Source: Burkholderia sp. L27(2015) (lineage in GTDB: Bacteria > Pseudomonadota > Gammaproteobacteria > Burkholderiales > Burkholderiaceae). From it: a stretch of DNA of 64,000 nt. This document shows, piece after piece, positions 31,979-41,952 of this stretch. Below the pieces are notes generated by a model. It saw only the letters and a program-made list of their open reading frames with translations, made no database searches and was not told where the DNA came from. The position numbers and the translations under genes were made by a program. The stretch covers positions 184,837 through 248,836 of the forward strand of contig NZ_LMUX01000016.1 in assembly GCF_009765705.1 (NCBI RefSeq), read 5' to 3'. The first letter of the stretch is position 1, and each line of letters begins with the position of its first letter.

Positions 31979-34900
31979 TTACTGCGCCGGCGTGTCGTGG
32001 TGTGCCGTTTCAACCTGCTGCATTGGCGCCGCGTCGACCGGCGGCAGTACCTTGCGCGCTCGTGGCGCACGCGGTGCGTCGGCGTGGCGTGCCGCGTCAT
32101 CGGCTGCGGCCTGGAACTTGGCAGAGTCGGTGTTGACCCAAACCAGGCCAGCCGATTCCAGCATGGGCTGCAAAGCTTCGACCGAAACTTTCGCTGCCGG
32201 TACCGAGGGAGCCGGCGCGGGAACCGGCGCCGACGCTGGGGCTGTAACGACCGGAGCAGTGGCTACCGGCGCGGTAGCGACGGGTGCAGTGACGACCGGG
32301 GCAGCAGCAGTCGGGACCGGCTCGAATGTAGCGGCAGGCGCTGGTTCAGGCGTAGCCACGGGAGCGGGCGCTTGCGGCACTGCAACTGCAACGGGAGCCG
32401 GCTCCGTCACAACGGGTGCGGGCTCGGTGACCACCGGCTGTGCTGGCTTTGCCGTCACGTCTGCAGTCGGAGCAACACTGGCTTCGGCTGTCGGTGTCGG
32501 CACAACTGGCGCAAAGGCGGCGCTAGTGGCAACTTCTTCGAACTTTGCCGCTTCGGGTTGCGCAACGGTTTCGCGCTGCACTGGGGCAATAGCGTGTTCC
32601 GCATGCGTTTCCACCGGAGCGGTCGCAGCGATGCGCTCTTCTGCGACGGGTGCGGCAGGAGCTGCCGCCGGTGCCGTCGGAATTGCCGGCGTTACGGCGA
32701 TCGGCTCATTTGCCACATGGTCTGCCACATTAACGGCCGGGGCCGAATGCAACAAGGGGCTGATCGCGCTGGCCGACACACTTTCGCTAACGGGCGCCGG
32801 GCTTTCGGTCTGCGAGATCGCTTCATCGCCTTCGGATTGAATCGAGCCTTCTGCACCGGCTACTGCGCTTTCTTCACGATCGCGACGGCCACCACGGCGG
32901 CCACGCCGACGCCGACGACGCTCATCGCCTTCACGCTGTCCGGCTTCGTCCGCACTCAACCCCGCGGTACCGCCAATAACGGCGCGTTCCGGGTCCGTGA
33001 GCTTCGGTTCCACGCCTTCGGGCGCGCTTTCCACCGACAGATTGACGGTTTCGGCTACGACTTCCGCAGGTTTGCGCTCGCGGCGTTCGCCACGCTCGCC
33101 GCGTTCAGCGCGCTGACGCGGCTCTGGACGCTCGGCGCGCACCTCGTTGCCCGATTCGACACGCTCGGCTTGCCGGTCACGACCGCCGCGGGTTTCGTTG
33201 CGACCTTCTGCGCGTGCGCCGTCGCGGGTGGTGTCACGGCTAGGCTCGCGGCTAACGTCGCGGCCGGCTTCGCGTTCTTGACGCGGTTGGCCATTGGCCG
33301 CGCGCGGGGCCGAGCCCTCGCGCGGACCAGACCCACCGCGATTGCCGTTACGACCACCGCGGCCGCCGCGTTCGGAGCGTTCACCACGCTCGCTCGTGCG
33401 TTCACGTGCGGGGGCAGCCGGAGCGACCACTTTCGCGGGCGCGGCTTCCTCGGTAACCGGTGCGCCGCCAAACAGACTCTTGAGCCAGCCGAAAAAGCCG
33501 CCGGAGGCCACAGCAACGGCGGGCGCCGCGGGCGCAACCGGACGCGGAGTGGCGGTGGGTGCCGGGCGGTCCGGCGTAATGCCTTTCACCGCAGCTTCCT
33601 GCTTGGGCTTCACTTCTTCGGTACGCTTACTGTAACCGGAGTCCGCTTCCAATTCCTGAGCCGCTTCCTGCGCCATTTTCCAGCTGGCGGTCGGTTCGTC
33701 CAGGCGGGGATCGTCGTGGCGCAGACGCTCCAGCTTGTAGTGCGGTGTTTCGAGGTGCTTGTTCGGGATCAGCAGGACGTTGACCTTGAAACGCGTCTCG
33801 ATCTTGTTGATTTCCTGGCGTTTTTCATTGAGCAGGAAGGCGGCCACTTCGACCGGCACCTGGCAATGAATCGCCGCGGTGTGTTCCTTCATCGCTTCTT
33901 CCTGGATGATGCGCAGGACTTGCAATGCGGACGATTCGGTATCGCGGATGTGGCCGGTGCCGTTACAGCGCGGGCAGGTGATATGGCTGCCTTCGGAGAG
34001 CGACGGACGCAGACGCTGGCGCGACAGTTCCATCAAGCCGAAGCGCGAGATCTTGCCCATCTGCACGCGAGCGCGGTCGTACTTGAGCGCGTCTTTCAGG
34101 CGCTGTTCGACTTCACGCTGGCTCTTCGGCGATTCCATATCGATGAAGTCGATGACGATCAGGCCGCCCAAGTCGCGCAGGCGCAACTGGCGAGCCACTT
34201 CGTCGGCGGCTTCCAGGTTGGTGCGAGTGGCGGTTTCCTCGATGTCGGCGCCTTTGGTCGAGCGCGCCGAGTTGACGTCGATCGAAACCAGCGCTTCGGT
34301 ATGGTCGATCACGATGGCGCCGCCCGACGGCAGCGGCACGGTGCGCGAATAAGCGGTTTCAATCTGGTGCTCGATCTGGAAGCGCGAAAACAGCGGCACA
34401 TCGTCGTGGTACCGCTTGACCTTGTGCATGTTGTCCGGCATCACCACGCTCATGAACGCGCGTGCCTGCTCTTCGATTTCCTCGGTATCGATCAGGATTT
34501 CGCCGATATCGGGCTGGAAGTAGTCGCGTATCGCGCGGATCACCAGGCTCGACTCGAGATAAATCAGCAGCGGGCCGCGCGTAGAGCCGGAGGCTTCTTC
34601 GATGGCGCGCCACAATTGCATCAGGTAATTCAAGTCCCATTGCAATTCCTCGGCACTACGTCCGATTCCGGCGGTGCGGGCGATGATGCTCATGCCGTCC
34701 GGCAATTCGAGCTGTGCCATGGTTTCGCGCAGTTCCTGACGCTCGTCGCCCTCAATGCGGCGCGAAACGCCGCCGCCGCGAGGATTGTTGGGCATCAGTA
34801 CCAGGTAGCGGCCAGCCAGCGAAATAAAGGTAGTGAGTGCAGCGCCTTTATTGCCGCGTTCTTCTTTCTCGACCTGGACGATCAGCTCCTGGCCTTCGCG

Positions 34901-35179
34901 CAGCGCATCCTGGATGCGTGCCGAACGTGCGTCGACGCCGTCCTTGAAATACTGGCGGGCGACTTCCTTGAACGGCAGAAATCCATGGCGATCTTCGCCA
35001 TAGTTGACGAAACAGGCTTCGAGCGAGGGCTCGATGCGCGTTACGACGCCTTTGTAAATGTTGCCTTTACGCTGTTCGCGACCGGCGGTTTCAATATCGA
35101 TGTCGATTAGCTTTTGGCCATCGACGATGGCGACGCGCAGTTCTTCCTGCTGCGTCGCATTAAATAACATGCGTTTCAT
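31979..35179 (-). CDS. rne: Ribonuclease E
   Basis: A 1066-residue endonuclease and degradosome scaffold. The start [22 protein letters not shown] is conserved, with GGAG 7 nt upstream. The S1 domain is at about 35-125. The DNase I-like catalytic part includes [17 protein letters not shown], with the catalytic Asp. The zinc-link [12 protein letters not shown] is near 410. The C-terminal half (from about 540) is low-complexity: Arg/Gly-rich blocks ([20 protein letters not shown]) for RNA binding, then a long Ala/Pro/Val repeat region ([17 protein letters not shown]). This tail probably varies quickly between strains. Expression is likely autoregulated through its long leader. Confidence 0.96.
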   Translation of the reverse strand: MKRMLFNATQQEELRVAIVDGQKLIDIDIETAGREQRKGNIYKGVVTRIEPSLEACFVNYGEDRHGFLPFKEVARQYFKDGVDARSARIQDALREGQELIVQVEKEERGNKGAALTTFISLAGRYLVLMPNNPRGGGVSRRIEGDERQELRETMAQLELPDGMSIIARTAGIGRSAEELQWDLNYLMQLWRAIEEASGSTRGPLLIYLESSLVIRAIRDYFQPDIGEILIDTEEIEEQARAFMSVVMPDNMHKVKRYHDDVPLFSRFQIEHQIETAYSRTVPLPSGGAIVIDHTEALVSIDVNSARSTKGADIEETATRTNLEAADEVARQLRLRDLGGLIVIDFIDMESPKSQREVEQRLKDALKYDRARVQMGKISRFGLMELSRQRLRPSLSEGSHITCPRCNGTGHIRDTESSALQVLRIIQEEAMKEHTAAIHCQVPVEVAAFLLNEKRQEINKIETRFKVNVLLIPNKHLETPHYKLERLRHDDPRLDEPTASWKMAQEAAQELEADSGYSKRTEEVKPKQEAAVKGITPDRPAPTATPRPVAPAAPAVAVASGGFFGWLKSLFGGAPVTEEAAPAKVVAPAAPARERTSERGERSERGGRGGRNGNRGGSGPREGSAPRAANGQPRQEREAGRDVSREPSRDTTRDGARAEGRNETRGGRDRQAERVESGNEVRAERPEPRQRAERGERGERRERKPAEVVAETVNLSVESAPEGVEPKLTDPERAVIGGTAGLSADEAGQREGDERRRRRRGRRGGRRDREESAVAGAEGSIQSEGDEAISQTESPAPVSESVSASAISPLLHSAPAVNVADHVANEPIAVTPAIPTAPAAAPAAPVAEERIAATAPVETHAEHAIAPVQRETVAQPEAAKFEEVATSAAFAPVVPTPTAEASVAPTADVTAKPAQPVVTEPAPVVTEPAPVAVAVPQAPAPVATPEPAPAATFEPVPTAAAPVVTAPVATAPVATAPVVTAPASAPVPAPAPSVPAAKVSVEALQPMLESAGLVWVNTDSAKFQAAADDAARHADAPRAPRARKVLPPVDAAPMQQVETAHHDTPAQ

Positions 35180-35937
35180 TAAACGGCTCCAGAGCGGCTG
35201 GGCCGGCCCGAAATCAGCAGCGCCGCAAGGCGCAGGCAAGCATCGGGACGACGGCACGCCACGCTTTTGTTGTCACAAAAGTTGTCACAAAACACGCTGG
35301 GCTGGAATTCGGGCGGGAGAATTGCCTGGGGCGCTCGCTTCACGATGTGACCGTGAAAACGATGCCAGGGCACATGCAAAGGGCGCGCGGCATATCACAC
35401 CGGGGACAGGCGGAAACCGCCCCTGATTGACGGGTTGCGTATCAACGCAAGCCGCGCCCCTCCGGGAGTGTCAATGGAACCGGGCCGCTATGTGCGTGGG
35501 GTTTTCCGTGACGTGTCTCAATCTGTTGTGGTGCTGCCAGCTTTCAATCTTGACAGGTAGCGCGCTTCTCGCGGCTCGTCTGTAAAGATATCTGGCTCGA
35601 TACCGGTCGTCTTTGCAATTGAGCCAGCCGGATGGAAACGGCCCAGTGCGCAAAGCGTGCCGTGGGCTATTACCAATATTGAGGGCTGGCCGTAAAAAAT
35701 TCTTTTTAGCCTGAATCCCGTCGCCTTTTCGAGACCCTGTCTCAGCCGAACGCGCCTCTGGGCGTCGTCCCTGCCTGCATGAATCTCGTGCGTGCAACGT
35801 GTTGCTCTAATTCTCCGGTGAGCAACTGACCCGGGGCGCAAGTAGAATAGCGGTTTGTCGCTCGCGCCAGACATGCGCGTACCGCGCGCCTGATTCAGGC
35901 TCTGCGGAACACACTGCTGGGGCAAATTATATGCAGA
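35180..35937. promoter_or_regulatory. Divergent region rne / rluC with structured rne leader
   Basis: 758 nt without a convincing gene. A 12-bp direct repeat GTTGTCACAAAA is present twice (35269-35280 and 35281-35292). A nested structure at 35409-35475 has three paired elements: GGCGG-AAA-CCGCC (35409-35421), TTGCG-N6-CGCAA (35435-35450) and outer ATTGAC/GTCAAT (35426-35431/35470-35475). E. coli rne has a structured 5' leader used for self-control, so the position fits (inference). Confidence 0.5.
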
Positions 35938-36942
35938 ATGAATGAGTTAGGCAAAATATCCCCACAACGTACGTCCGCGGACCAGGTTTCCATGGTTGAG
36001 ATCGGCGACGAATCGGCGGGGCAGAGAATCGATAATTTCCTCTTGCGCGCCTGTAAAGGCGTGCCGAAGAGCCATATCTACCGCATCCTGCGTAGCGGCG
36101 AGGTGCGTGTCAACAAAGGCCGGATCGGCGCGGACTATCGTTTACAACTAGGCGATCAGGTGCGCATACCGCCGATCCGGGTGGCGCAAAAAGACGAGAC
36201 GGCGCGCGGTACGATTGTGCCGCCGGCGTCTTTTCCAGTGTTGTTTGAAGACGACCATTTGCTGGTGATCGACAAGCCGGCCGGCGTGGCTGTGCACGGA
36301 GGAAGTGGGGTCAGCTTCGGCGTTATCGAACAATTGCGTCAGGCGCGTCCCGAGGCGAAATTCCTCGAATTGGTGCATCGGCTTGATCGCGAAACCTCAG
36401 GCGTGCTGATGCTGGCGAAAAAACGGGCCGCGTTGGTCGGGCTGCATGAGCAAATTCGCGAAAACCGGATGGACAAGCGCTATCAGGCTTGTGTGTCCGG
36501 GACATGGACCGATCAGCGGCGTATCGTCAAGGCACCGCTGTTCAAATACCTGACTGGCGACGGCGAGCGCCGGGTGCGGGTGCAGGAAGAGGGGCAAGCC
36601 GCCCATACGGTGTTCAATTTATTGGAACGCTATGACGGTTACGCCCTGGTGGAAGCCGAACTCAAGACGGGCCGAACTCACCAGATCCGGGTCCACCTGG
36701 CGCATTTGGGCACGCCGATTATCGGTGACGACAAATATGGCGATTTCGCCTTCAACCGCGAACTTGCCCGCCCCGGCGCCAATCCGCAGTTCAAGCGGAT
36801 GTTTCTACACGCTTACCGGCTCACGTTGGCGCACCCGGCGACGGGTGCGCCGCTGACGGTGCACGCGCCTTTGCCGGCCGACTGCGAGCGATTTCTGCAG
36901 CAGCTCCGTATGCGAACTCCGCAAAATCCGAAAAAAGGCTAA
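35938..36942 (+). CDS. rluC: 23S rRNA pseudouridine synthase RluC
   Basis: A 334-residue enzyme that modifies U955, U2504 and U2580 (E. coli numbering). An S4 RNA-binding domain (about 20-80: QRIDNFLLRACKGVPKSHIYRILRSGEVRVNKGR) precedes the catalytic domain with HRLDRETSGVLMLAKKR, which holds the catalytic Asp. The start may be ATG 35938 or ATG 35992 (MVEIGDES); neither has a good Shine-Dalgarno. It is divergent from rne, as in many proteobacteria, and is followed by the gph-like gene after 6 nt. Confidence 0.92.
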   Translation: MNELGKISPQRTSADQVSMVEIGDESAGQRIDNFLLRACKGVPKSHIYRILRSGEVRVNKGRIGADYRLQLGDQVRIPPIRVAQKDETARGTIVPPASFPVLFEDDHLLVIDKPAGVAVHGGSGVSFGVIEQLRQARPEAKFLELVHRLDRETSGVLMLAKKRAALVGLHEQIRENRMDKRYQACVSGTWTDQRRIVKAPLFKYLTGDGERRVRVQEEGQAAHTVFNLLERYDGYALVEAELKTGRTHQIRVHLAHLGTPIIGDDKYGDFAFNRELARPGANPQFKRMFLHAYRLTLAHPATGAPLTVHAPLPADCERFLQQLRMRTPQNPKKG

Positions 36943-36948
36943 GGCTAC

Positions 36949-37608
36949 ATGGCTCAACAAAATTTTGATTTGATCGTATTCGACTGGGATGGCACGTTGA
37001 TGAATTCGACGGTGCACATCACGCGCAGCATCCAGGCCGCTTGCCGAGACCTCGGCTTGCCGGTGCCGGACGATATTTCCGCCAGCTACGTAATCGGTCT
37101 GGGCCTGCGCGACGCGCTGGAGATTGCGGTGCCGACGCTCAAGCCGGAGGATTATCCGAAGCTCACCGAACGCTATCGTGTTCATTACTTGGCGGGCGAC
37201 CGCACGACCGAGCTGTTCGTCGGAGTGCGCGAAATGCTGACCGATCTGCGCGAGTCGGGCTATTTTCTCGCCGTGGCGACCGGTAAAAGCCGCGTAGGCC
37301 TGAATCGGGCGCTGGACGCAGTACGATTGACGGGCATGTTCGATGCGACGCGTTGCGCCGATGAAACATTTTCGAAGCCGAATCCGGCGATGCTGCATGA
37401 GTTGACTCGCGAGCTGGGGCAGGATCTGCGCCGTACGGTGATGATCGGCGATACCACGCATGACCTGCAAATGGCGGTGAACGCGGGTGCGGCTGCGGTT
37501 GCGGTCACTTATGGCGCTCATCCGGTCGATGCGTTGCTCGCGCTCGAACCGCGCTTTTGCGCGAACAACGTGGGCGAGCTGGCGGCTTGGTTGCGGCAAA
37601 ACGCCTGA
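36949..37608 (+). CDS. HAD-superfamily phosphatase, phosphoglycolate phosphatase-like
   Basis: A 219-residue hydrolase. Motif I is VFDWDGTLMNS (nucleophile Asp and Asp general acid), motif II is VATGKSRVGL, motif III/IV are KPNPAMLHEL and MIGDTTHDLQMAVNAGA. The position directly after rluC is classical for this gene in beta- and gammaproteobacteria. The substrate could be phosphoglycolate, or another small phosphate; not decidable here. Confidence 0.85.
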   Translation: MAQQNFDLIVFDWDGTLMNSTVHITRSIQAACRDLGLPVPDDISASYVIGLGLRDALEIAVPTLKPEDYPKLTERYRVHYLAGDRTTELFVGVREMLTDLRESGYFLAVATGKSRVGLNRALDAVRLTGMFDATRCADETFSKPNPAMLHELTRELGQDLRRTVMIGDTTHDLQMAVNAGAAAVAVTYGAHPVDALLALEPRFCANNVGELAAWLRQNA

Positions 37609-37680
37609 GGTTGCCCGAGATAGCCGGACGGGCGGCACAAAGCAGGCACAACTTCGATACTGACTCAAGCTGGAGCTGGA

Positions 37681-38091
37681 ATGGATGCAGTACCGGTATG
37701 TGCATCGGAAACACTGCTCGACGGCGGCCTTGCTGTTCGTTTGAAAGCGCGGTGCTATGGTCGCGACGCCAGCGTATTTTTTGTGCGCTTTCGTGGCGTG
37801 GCCTATGGCTACCTGAACCAGTGCGCGCACGTACCCACCGAACTCGATTGGAACGAAGGGCAGTTTTTCGAACCGTCGGGCCTATACTTGATGTGCGCCA
37901 TGCATGGCGCGATTTATGCTCCCGATACCGGCTATTGCGTGCAGGGGCCGTGCCGCGGCGGTCGACTACGGGCTTTGCAAGTGGAAGAGCGCGACACGCC
38001 CGACGGGCGGCGAGTGTTCTGGCTACCGCAAGCCCCAGTGCTGCCGCCCGAGCCTGACGCAATGCCTTTGGACTCTCCCTCTTCTTTGTGA
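37681..38091 (+). CDS. Rieske-type [2Fe-2S] protein
   Basis: A 136-residue soluble Rieske domain. The ligands are in CAHVPTELDW and CAMHGAIYAPDTGYC (two Cys, two His). A short N-terminal strand precedes; no membrane segment is seen. It lies between the gph-like gene and sppA, a conserved arrangement in Burkholderiales according to memory. Its redox partner is unknown. Confidence 0.88.
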   Translation: MDAVPVCASETLLDGGLAVRLKARCYGRDASVFFVRFRGVAYGYLNQCAHVPTELDWNEGQFFEPSGLYLMCAMHGAIYAPDTGYCVQGPCRGGRLRALQVEERDTPDGRRVFWLPQAPVLPPEPDAMPLDSPSSL

Positions 38092-38101
38092 AAAATAAGC
38101 G

Positions 38102-39103
38102 ATGTCAGATCAATTGACCCCCGAAACGCCTCCTAAAGCCGAGCGTGCGCCAGTTGCCGCCGCTGGCGAGCCTGGCTGGGAACGTGCTGCGCTCGAACGC
38201 ATTGCGCTTGCGTCCATCAACGAACAGCGTGCTGGACGGCGCTGGAGAATCTTCTTTCGCTTCGCCTTTTTGGCTGCGCTCGCTGTGATCGCCTGGGGCA
38301 TCTTCAATCTTGGCGGCGCCGGCACTGCCGCTACCAGTGGGCGCCACACCGCAGTGGTGACGCTCAATGGCGAGATTTCCTCGGGCGGCCAGGCAAGTGC
38401 CGATAATATCAACACCGCACTCGATGCCGCGTTCGAAGATACCGATACCGTGGGTGTGGTGCTCGAGATCAACAGCCCCGGCGGCAGTCCCGTGCAGGCT
38501 GGCATGATCTACAACGAGATCAAGCGCTTGCGTGCCAAATACCCGGCTAAACCGCTTTACGTCGTGGTTGACGATATGTGCGCGTCGGGTGGGTATTACG
38601 TAGCGGCGGCCGCCGACAAGATTTACGTCGACCATGCCAGCATCGTCGGCTCGATCGGCGTGCTGATGGACGGTTTCGGGTTTACCGGCCTGATGGATAA
38701 GCTCGGCATCGAGCGGCGTTTGTATACGGCAGGCGAGAATAAGGGTTTGTTCGATCCGTTTTCACCGGAAACCGATGCAGCCAAGCAACATGCCAACGAC
38801 ATGCTGGCTCAGATTCACGCTCAGTTCATCGATGCGGTCAAGCGGGGTCGTGGCGCACGCCTGAAGGAAACGCCGGATATTTTCTCGGGCCTGTTCTGGA
38901 CCGGCCAGCAAAGTGTCGAGCTCGGTTTGGCGGATGGTTTTGGCGACACGGCCTATGTGGCGCGCGATGTGATCAAGGCGGAAGACTTGGTTGACTACAC
39001 GGTGAAAGAGAATTTCGCCGACCGCGTGGCGCATAAGTTCGGCGCATCGATTGGTGAGGCTGCAGTTCACACGTTGCTGCTTGGCGGTTTCAAACTGCAG
39101 TAA
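38102..39103 (+). CDS. sppA: Signal peptide peptidase, SppA/S49 family
   Basis: A 333-residue short-form S49 protease. The membrane anchor is at about 45-68 (FFRFAFLAALAVIAWGIFNL). The catalytic Ser lies in DDMCASGGYYVAAAADKIYVD, and the Lys in TAGENKGLFDPF. It would cleave leftover signal peptides in the inner membrane. The N-terminal 40 residues are cytoplasmic and not conserved. It ends 60 nt before a strong terminator. Confidence 0.92.
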   Translation: MSDQLTPETPPKAERAPVAAAGEPGWERAALERIALASINEQRAGRRWRIFFRFAFLAALAVIAWGIFNLGGAGTAATSGRHTAVVTLNGEISSGGQASADNINTALDAAFEDTDTVGVVLEINSPGGSPVQAGMIYNEIKRLRAKYPAKPLYVVVDDMCASGGYYVAAAADKIYVDHASIVGSIGVLMDGFGFTGLMDKLGIERRLYTAGENKGLFDPFSPETDAAKQHANDMLAQIHAQFIDAVKRGRGARLKETPDIFSGLFWTGQQSVELGLADGFGDTAYVARDVIKAEDLVDYTVKENFADRVAHKFGASIGEAAVHTLLLGGFKLQ

Positions 39104-39162
39104 AAAACGATATGGCGGCGCGCTCGTAACCGGGCGCGACTAGCCCGAGTAGGGCATATCGT

Positions 39163-39190
39163 GGCCGACGCTATGTCCGGCCTTTTTTTT
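39163..39190 (+). terminator. Intrinsic terminator after sppA
   Basis: GGCCG (39163-39167) and CGGCC (39178-39182) with a 10-nt loop, then eight T (39183-39190). Outer pairing GGCATATCGT-like sequence upstream may lengthen it. Confidence 0.85.
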
Positions 39191-39207
39191 GCGCGTTGAG
39201 CTTCGCG

Positions 39208-39924
39208 TTATTGCGCCAGTATCGAAAAAATCGCGGGGCGCTTGTGCAGATCGAGCGCGTCGAGGCGCCAGTCGGCGAGCACGCGCGTGACGATTTGCTC
39301 GGTTGCCAGGGTCAGGTCGACGGCAACCGATAGCAGTGTCGTCGGCGCGCAACTGGCGATCAGTGCTTGGAGCATCGCCCGGTTGCGATACGGCGTCTCG
39401 ATAAAAAGCTGCGTCTGTTTTGCGCGACGCGATTGCTGTTCGAGTTCACGTAGGCGTGTGCCCCGTTGCGCCGCATCCACCGGCAAGTAGCCGTGAAAGG
39501 TGAAACTTTGTCCGTTCAGGCCGGACGCCATGAGGGCCAGCAAGATGGAGCTTGGCCCAACCAGAGGCACGACTTTGACGCCATGGCTATGCGCCTGGCG
39601 CACCAGCAGCGCGCCAGGGTCGGCCACGGCCGGGCAACCCGCTTCGGAAACCAGCCCGGCGTCCGTCCCGGCCAGGATAGGCGCGAGCAGCCCGTCGATG
39701 GCTGAGCTTGGCGTTTGCACGTTCAGCTCGCGAATCTCGATCTCCTGGATGGGCCGTTCGGCGCCGATGCGCTTGAGGAAGGCCCGCGTGGTCTTGGCAT
39801 TCTCGCCGACGAAATAAGTGAGCCGGGCGGCTTGCGCGCGTACCGGATCGGGCAGCACGCTGGCGAGCGCGGCCGCGTCGCCGTCGCCCAGGGTGTTGGG
39901 AATCAGATAGAGAACGCCGCTCAT
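39208..39924 (-). CDS. Tetrapyrrole-methylase family SAM-dependent methyltransferase (RsmI-related)
   Basis: A 238-residue enzyme. The SAM-binding signatures are VLYLIPNTLGD at the N-terminus, GTDAGLVSEAGCPAVADPGA and PLVGPSSILLALMASGLNGQ. It resembles RsmI (16S rRNA C1402 ribose methylase) but is shorter, and differs in the N-terminal TPIGN-type motif, which here reads PNTLGD. It may be an RsmI paralogue; target not certain. It overlaps maf by 4 nt and is cotranscribed with it. Confidence 0.83.
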   Translation of the reverse strand: MSGVLYLIPNTLGDGDAAALASVLPDPVRAQAARLTYFVGENAKTTRAFLKRIGAERPIQEIEIRELNVQTPSSAIDGLLAPILAGTDAGLVSEAGCPAVADPGALLVRQAHSHGVKVVPLVGPSSILLALMASGLNGQSFTFHGYLPVDAAQRGTRLRELEQQSRRAKQTQLFIETPYRNRAMLQALIASCAPTTLLSVAVDLTLATEQIVTRVLADWRLDALDLHKRPAIFSILAQ

Positions 39925-40526
39925 GATGGTGCAAATAGTGGGTAACCGGCCTCAATCAGCATTCCGGTCAGCGCAATTAGAGGCAGGCCGACCAGTGCGG
40001 TCGGATCGTCGGAGTGTACGGCTTCGAGCAGGGCGATGCCTAGTCCTTCCGATTTGGCGCTGCCGGCTACGTCGTAAGGCTGTTCGGCATGCAAATAGGT
40101 TTGTAGCGCTGCGTCGGGCAGGTTGCGAAAGCGCACCTGAGTGATGACGTCCGTGCTGCGCGCGATCCCCGTGCGAGCATCGAACAGGCACAAGGCGCTA
40201 TGAAATTCCACGGTTCGGCCGCGCATGGTCTGAAGTTGCAGAAGTGCCGCCGCGTGATTGCCCGGTTTGCCCAACTGTTGTCCATCTATCGTGGCAACCT
40301 GGTCCGAACCGATGATTAGCGCATCGGGCGCGTTGCGTGCGACGTCGCGCGCCTTGGTTTGCGCGAGACGCTCGGCGGTCCGGGCCGGCGTTTCTCCCGC
40401 TAGCGGGGTCTCGTCGCTACCCGGAACGACGACCTCGAACGGTACGCGCAAGCGCTCGAGCAATTCGCGTCGGTAGCGCGAACTCGATGCAAGAATCAAG
40501 CGGCGTGGGGGGAGGGCATCTGCCAT
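39921..40526 (-). CDS. Maf-like nucleoside triphosphate pyrophosphatase
   Basis: A 201-residue hydrolase. The N-terminal signature is LILASSSRYRRELLERL, then GSDETPLAGETPARTAERLAQTKA and LIIGSDQVATIDGQQLGKPG. YceF-type enzymes act on modified nucleotides such as 7-methyl-GTP. The start is ATG 40526; an open extension to 40616 has no Maf-like sequence. The last 4 nt overlap the methyltransferase start. It is divergent from yceD. Confidence 0.92.
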   Translation of the reverse strand: MADALPPRRLILASSSRYRRELLERLRVPFEVVVPGSDETPLAGETPARTAERLAQTKARDVARNAPDALIIGSDQVATIDGQQLGKPGNHAAALLQLQTMRGRTVEFHSALCLFDARTGIARSTDVITQVRFRNLPDAALQTYLHAEQPYDVAGSAKSEGLGIALLEAVHSDDPTALVGLPLIALTGMLIEAGYPLFAPS

Positions 40527-40683
40527 GGCATAGAGGAAAGTCAGGTCGCGGGTTGCCGAGATTAGCAGAATTTCGGGCAAGCGATTCAGGCCCGTTCCTC
40601 GAAATGCCTGAAGCAATCCATAAGCTCGATTTCAGGCCGGACCCCAGCCGGGCCGCCGTGTTTTCGCTCGTCTACTTAAGTGT

Positions 40684-40712
40684 TTGACCTTAAAAGATAA
40701 AGCCGATAAAAT
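40684..40712 (+). promoter_or_regulatory. Sigma-70-type promoter of yceD-rpmF-fab cluster
   Basis: TTGACC (40684-40689), a 17-nt spacer, and TAAAAT (40707-40712). It is about 185 nt ahead of the yceD start. The same TAAAAT box recurs before rpmF, acpP and lepA. Confidence 0.78.
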
Positions 40713-40897
40713 CATGGGCTTTTCGCGGTCTTGGTGTCAATGCGCGCTTGTGGGTACGTAGCGCGGCGGCTCTGTATGAGCCCCAGTCCCATCCAGGGTC
40801 TGGGGGACAAGCCCAGCGAGCATCGCCCGAGCACATGGAATTTTCCGGCGGCCTTTTTCGTGGCCGTTTCAAAGCCCTTTTTTGCCCTGGAGCTTAT

Positions 40898-41560
40898 ATG
40901 GTCCGAGATTCGGGCAAGACGGCGCAGCCGGATGTGTTGGGACCCGATGCTGCATGCAGCATCGATATATTCGAATTTGTCCGTCACCAGCGCAGCGCTG
41001 TCGGGACGATCGGTCTGGGTCGCTTGCCGCGGCTGCTGGCCGAGGTGCCGCCGGACGCGGCCGATTTGCCCGCACCGTTGAATTGGCAGGCAAGCGGATC
41101 CACGACATCGCAAGCGGATGAAAGCGGGCAGCATGACGAGCGTTGGCTCGATGTGAAGGTGGAAGGTGCGGTGTGGCTGGAGTGCCAGCGTTGTCTCGCA
41201 CCGCTCATGCAGCCGCTCGACGTTCAGGCTCGTTATCGCGTTGTCGAAACAGAGGCTGAGGCCGATGCAGCGCCACTGGACGACGACGATGCCGATGTGA
41301 TCGTCGGTTCGCGTCAGTTCGATTTGATCGAATTGATCGAAGAGGAAGTATTGCTTTCGCTGCCACTTGTACCGAAGCACGACGTCTGTCCTTCGGTGCA
41401 CGATAGTTTATTGACGGGTGCTGATGGCGGCGAGCTGTCATCCGACGCAGCGCCGGTAGACGAAGCGCCGCAAGTGCAGGAAAAACCCAATCCGTTTGCG
41501 GCGCTTGCCGTGCTTAAGCGGGGTGAACGGGGGCCTTCCGGCGCTGACGGTAAATCATAA
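40898..41560 (+). CDS. yceD: YceD/DUF177 large ribosomal RNA accumulation protein
   Basis: A 220-residue protein of the DUF177 family, linked to 23S rRNA processing. The zinc-type CQRC motif (WLECQRCLAPLMQPL) and the second part DLIELIEEEVLLSLPLVPKHDVC are family signatures. Start ATG 40898 is preceded by GGAG with 6 nt; a longer upstream frame has no homology. It is followed by rpmF, its near-universal neighbour. A Ser/Asp/Ala-rich insert before the C-terminus is lineage-specific. Confidence 0.9.
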   Translation: MVRDSGKTAQPDVLGPDAACSIDIFEFVRHQRSAVGTIGLGRLPRLLAEVPPDAADLPAPLNWQASGSTTSQADESGQHDERWLDVKVEGAVWLECQRCLAPLMQPLDVQARYRVVETEAEADAAPLDDDDADVIVGSRQFDLIELIEEEVLLSLPLVPKHDVCPSVHDSLLTGADGGELSSDAAPVDEAPQVQEKPNPFAALAVLKRGERGPSGADGKS

Positions 41561-41601
41561 GGCGTGCCGTCCGAAGGATATTTCGGTCTGCGCGCACTAA
41601 G

Positions 41602-41629
41602 CAGTCTGGTGGTCAGACTGTGCTAAAAT
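41602..41629 (+). promoter_or_regulatory. Hairpin and extended -10 before rpmF
   Basis: CAGTCTG-GTGGT-CAGACTG (41602-41620) is a perfect 7-bp inverted repeat. TGCTAAAAT (41621-41629) follows immediately as an extended -10. It could be an internal promoter with a regulatory dyad in the -35 zone. Confidence 0.5.
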
Positions 41630-41652
41630 TCAGAAAATTTTGAGGAGTTATC

Positions 41653-41832
41653 ATGGCAGTCCAGCAGAATAAGAAATCGCCGTCCAAACGCGGCATGCAC
41701 CGTGCACACGACTTCCTGCAAGGCGCGACGCTTGCTGTTGAACCGACTTCGGGTGAAACCCATCTGCGTCACCATATCAGCCCGAACGGCTTTTATCGTG
41801 GTCGCAAAGTCGTCAAGACCAAGAACGACTGA
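41653..41832 (+). CDS. rpmF: 50S ribosomal protein bL32
   Basis: A 59-residue protein: [20 protein letters not shown]..., then [23 protein letters not shown] and KTKND. This is the classical L32 sequence without the zinc cysteines. GAGGAG precedes the ATG by 6 nt. It sits between yceD and plsX, as in most proteobacteria. Confidence 0.97.
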   Translation: MAVQQNKKSPSKRGMHRAHDFLQGATLAVEPTSGETHLRHHISPNGFYRGRKVVKTKND

Positions 41833-41903
41833 TCTGCGCAACTGGCACGAAGCAGTGATCCGGGCTAGTTTCGGTTCGCGTAGGCATGCCCGGTTCGAAG
41901 AAA

Positions 41904-41929
41904 AAGCGGCATTCGACGGCCGCTTTTTT
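41904..41929 (+). terminator. Intrinsic terminator between rpmF and plsX
   Basis: AAGCGGC (41904-41910) and GCCGCTT (41919-41925) with an 8-nt loop, then a T-run to 41929. It lies only 24 nt before the plsX start, so it can act as a partial terminator that sets rpmF over fab expression. Confidence 0.85.
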
Positions 41930-41952
41930 GCATTTGAACTTTGTCGCGACGC

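Noticed and set aside
31997-35110. A 1037-codon open frame antisense to rne
   Set aside because: It mirrors rne exactly and its protein is an odd Arg/Gly/His-rich string without domain pattern; high GC third positions keep the opposite frame open.
35518-35925. A 135-codon minus-strand frame in the rne/rluC gap
   Set aside because: No Shine-Dalgarno, no familiar motif, and it overlaps the probable rne/rluC promoter zone; left as non-coding.
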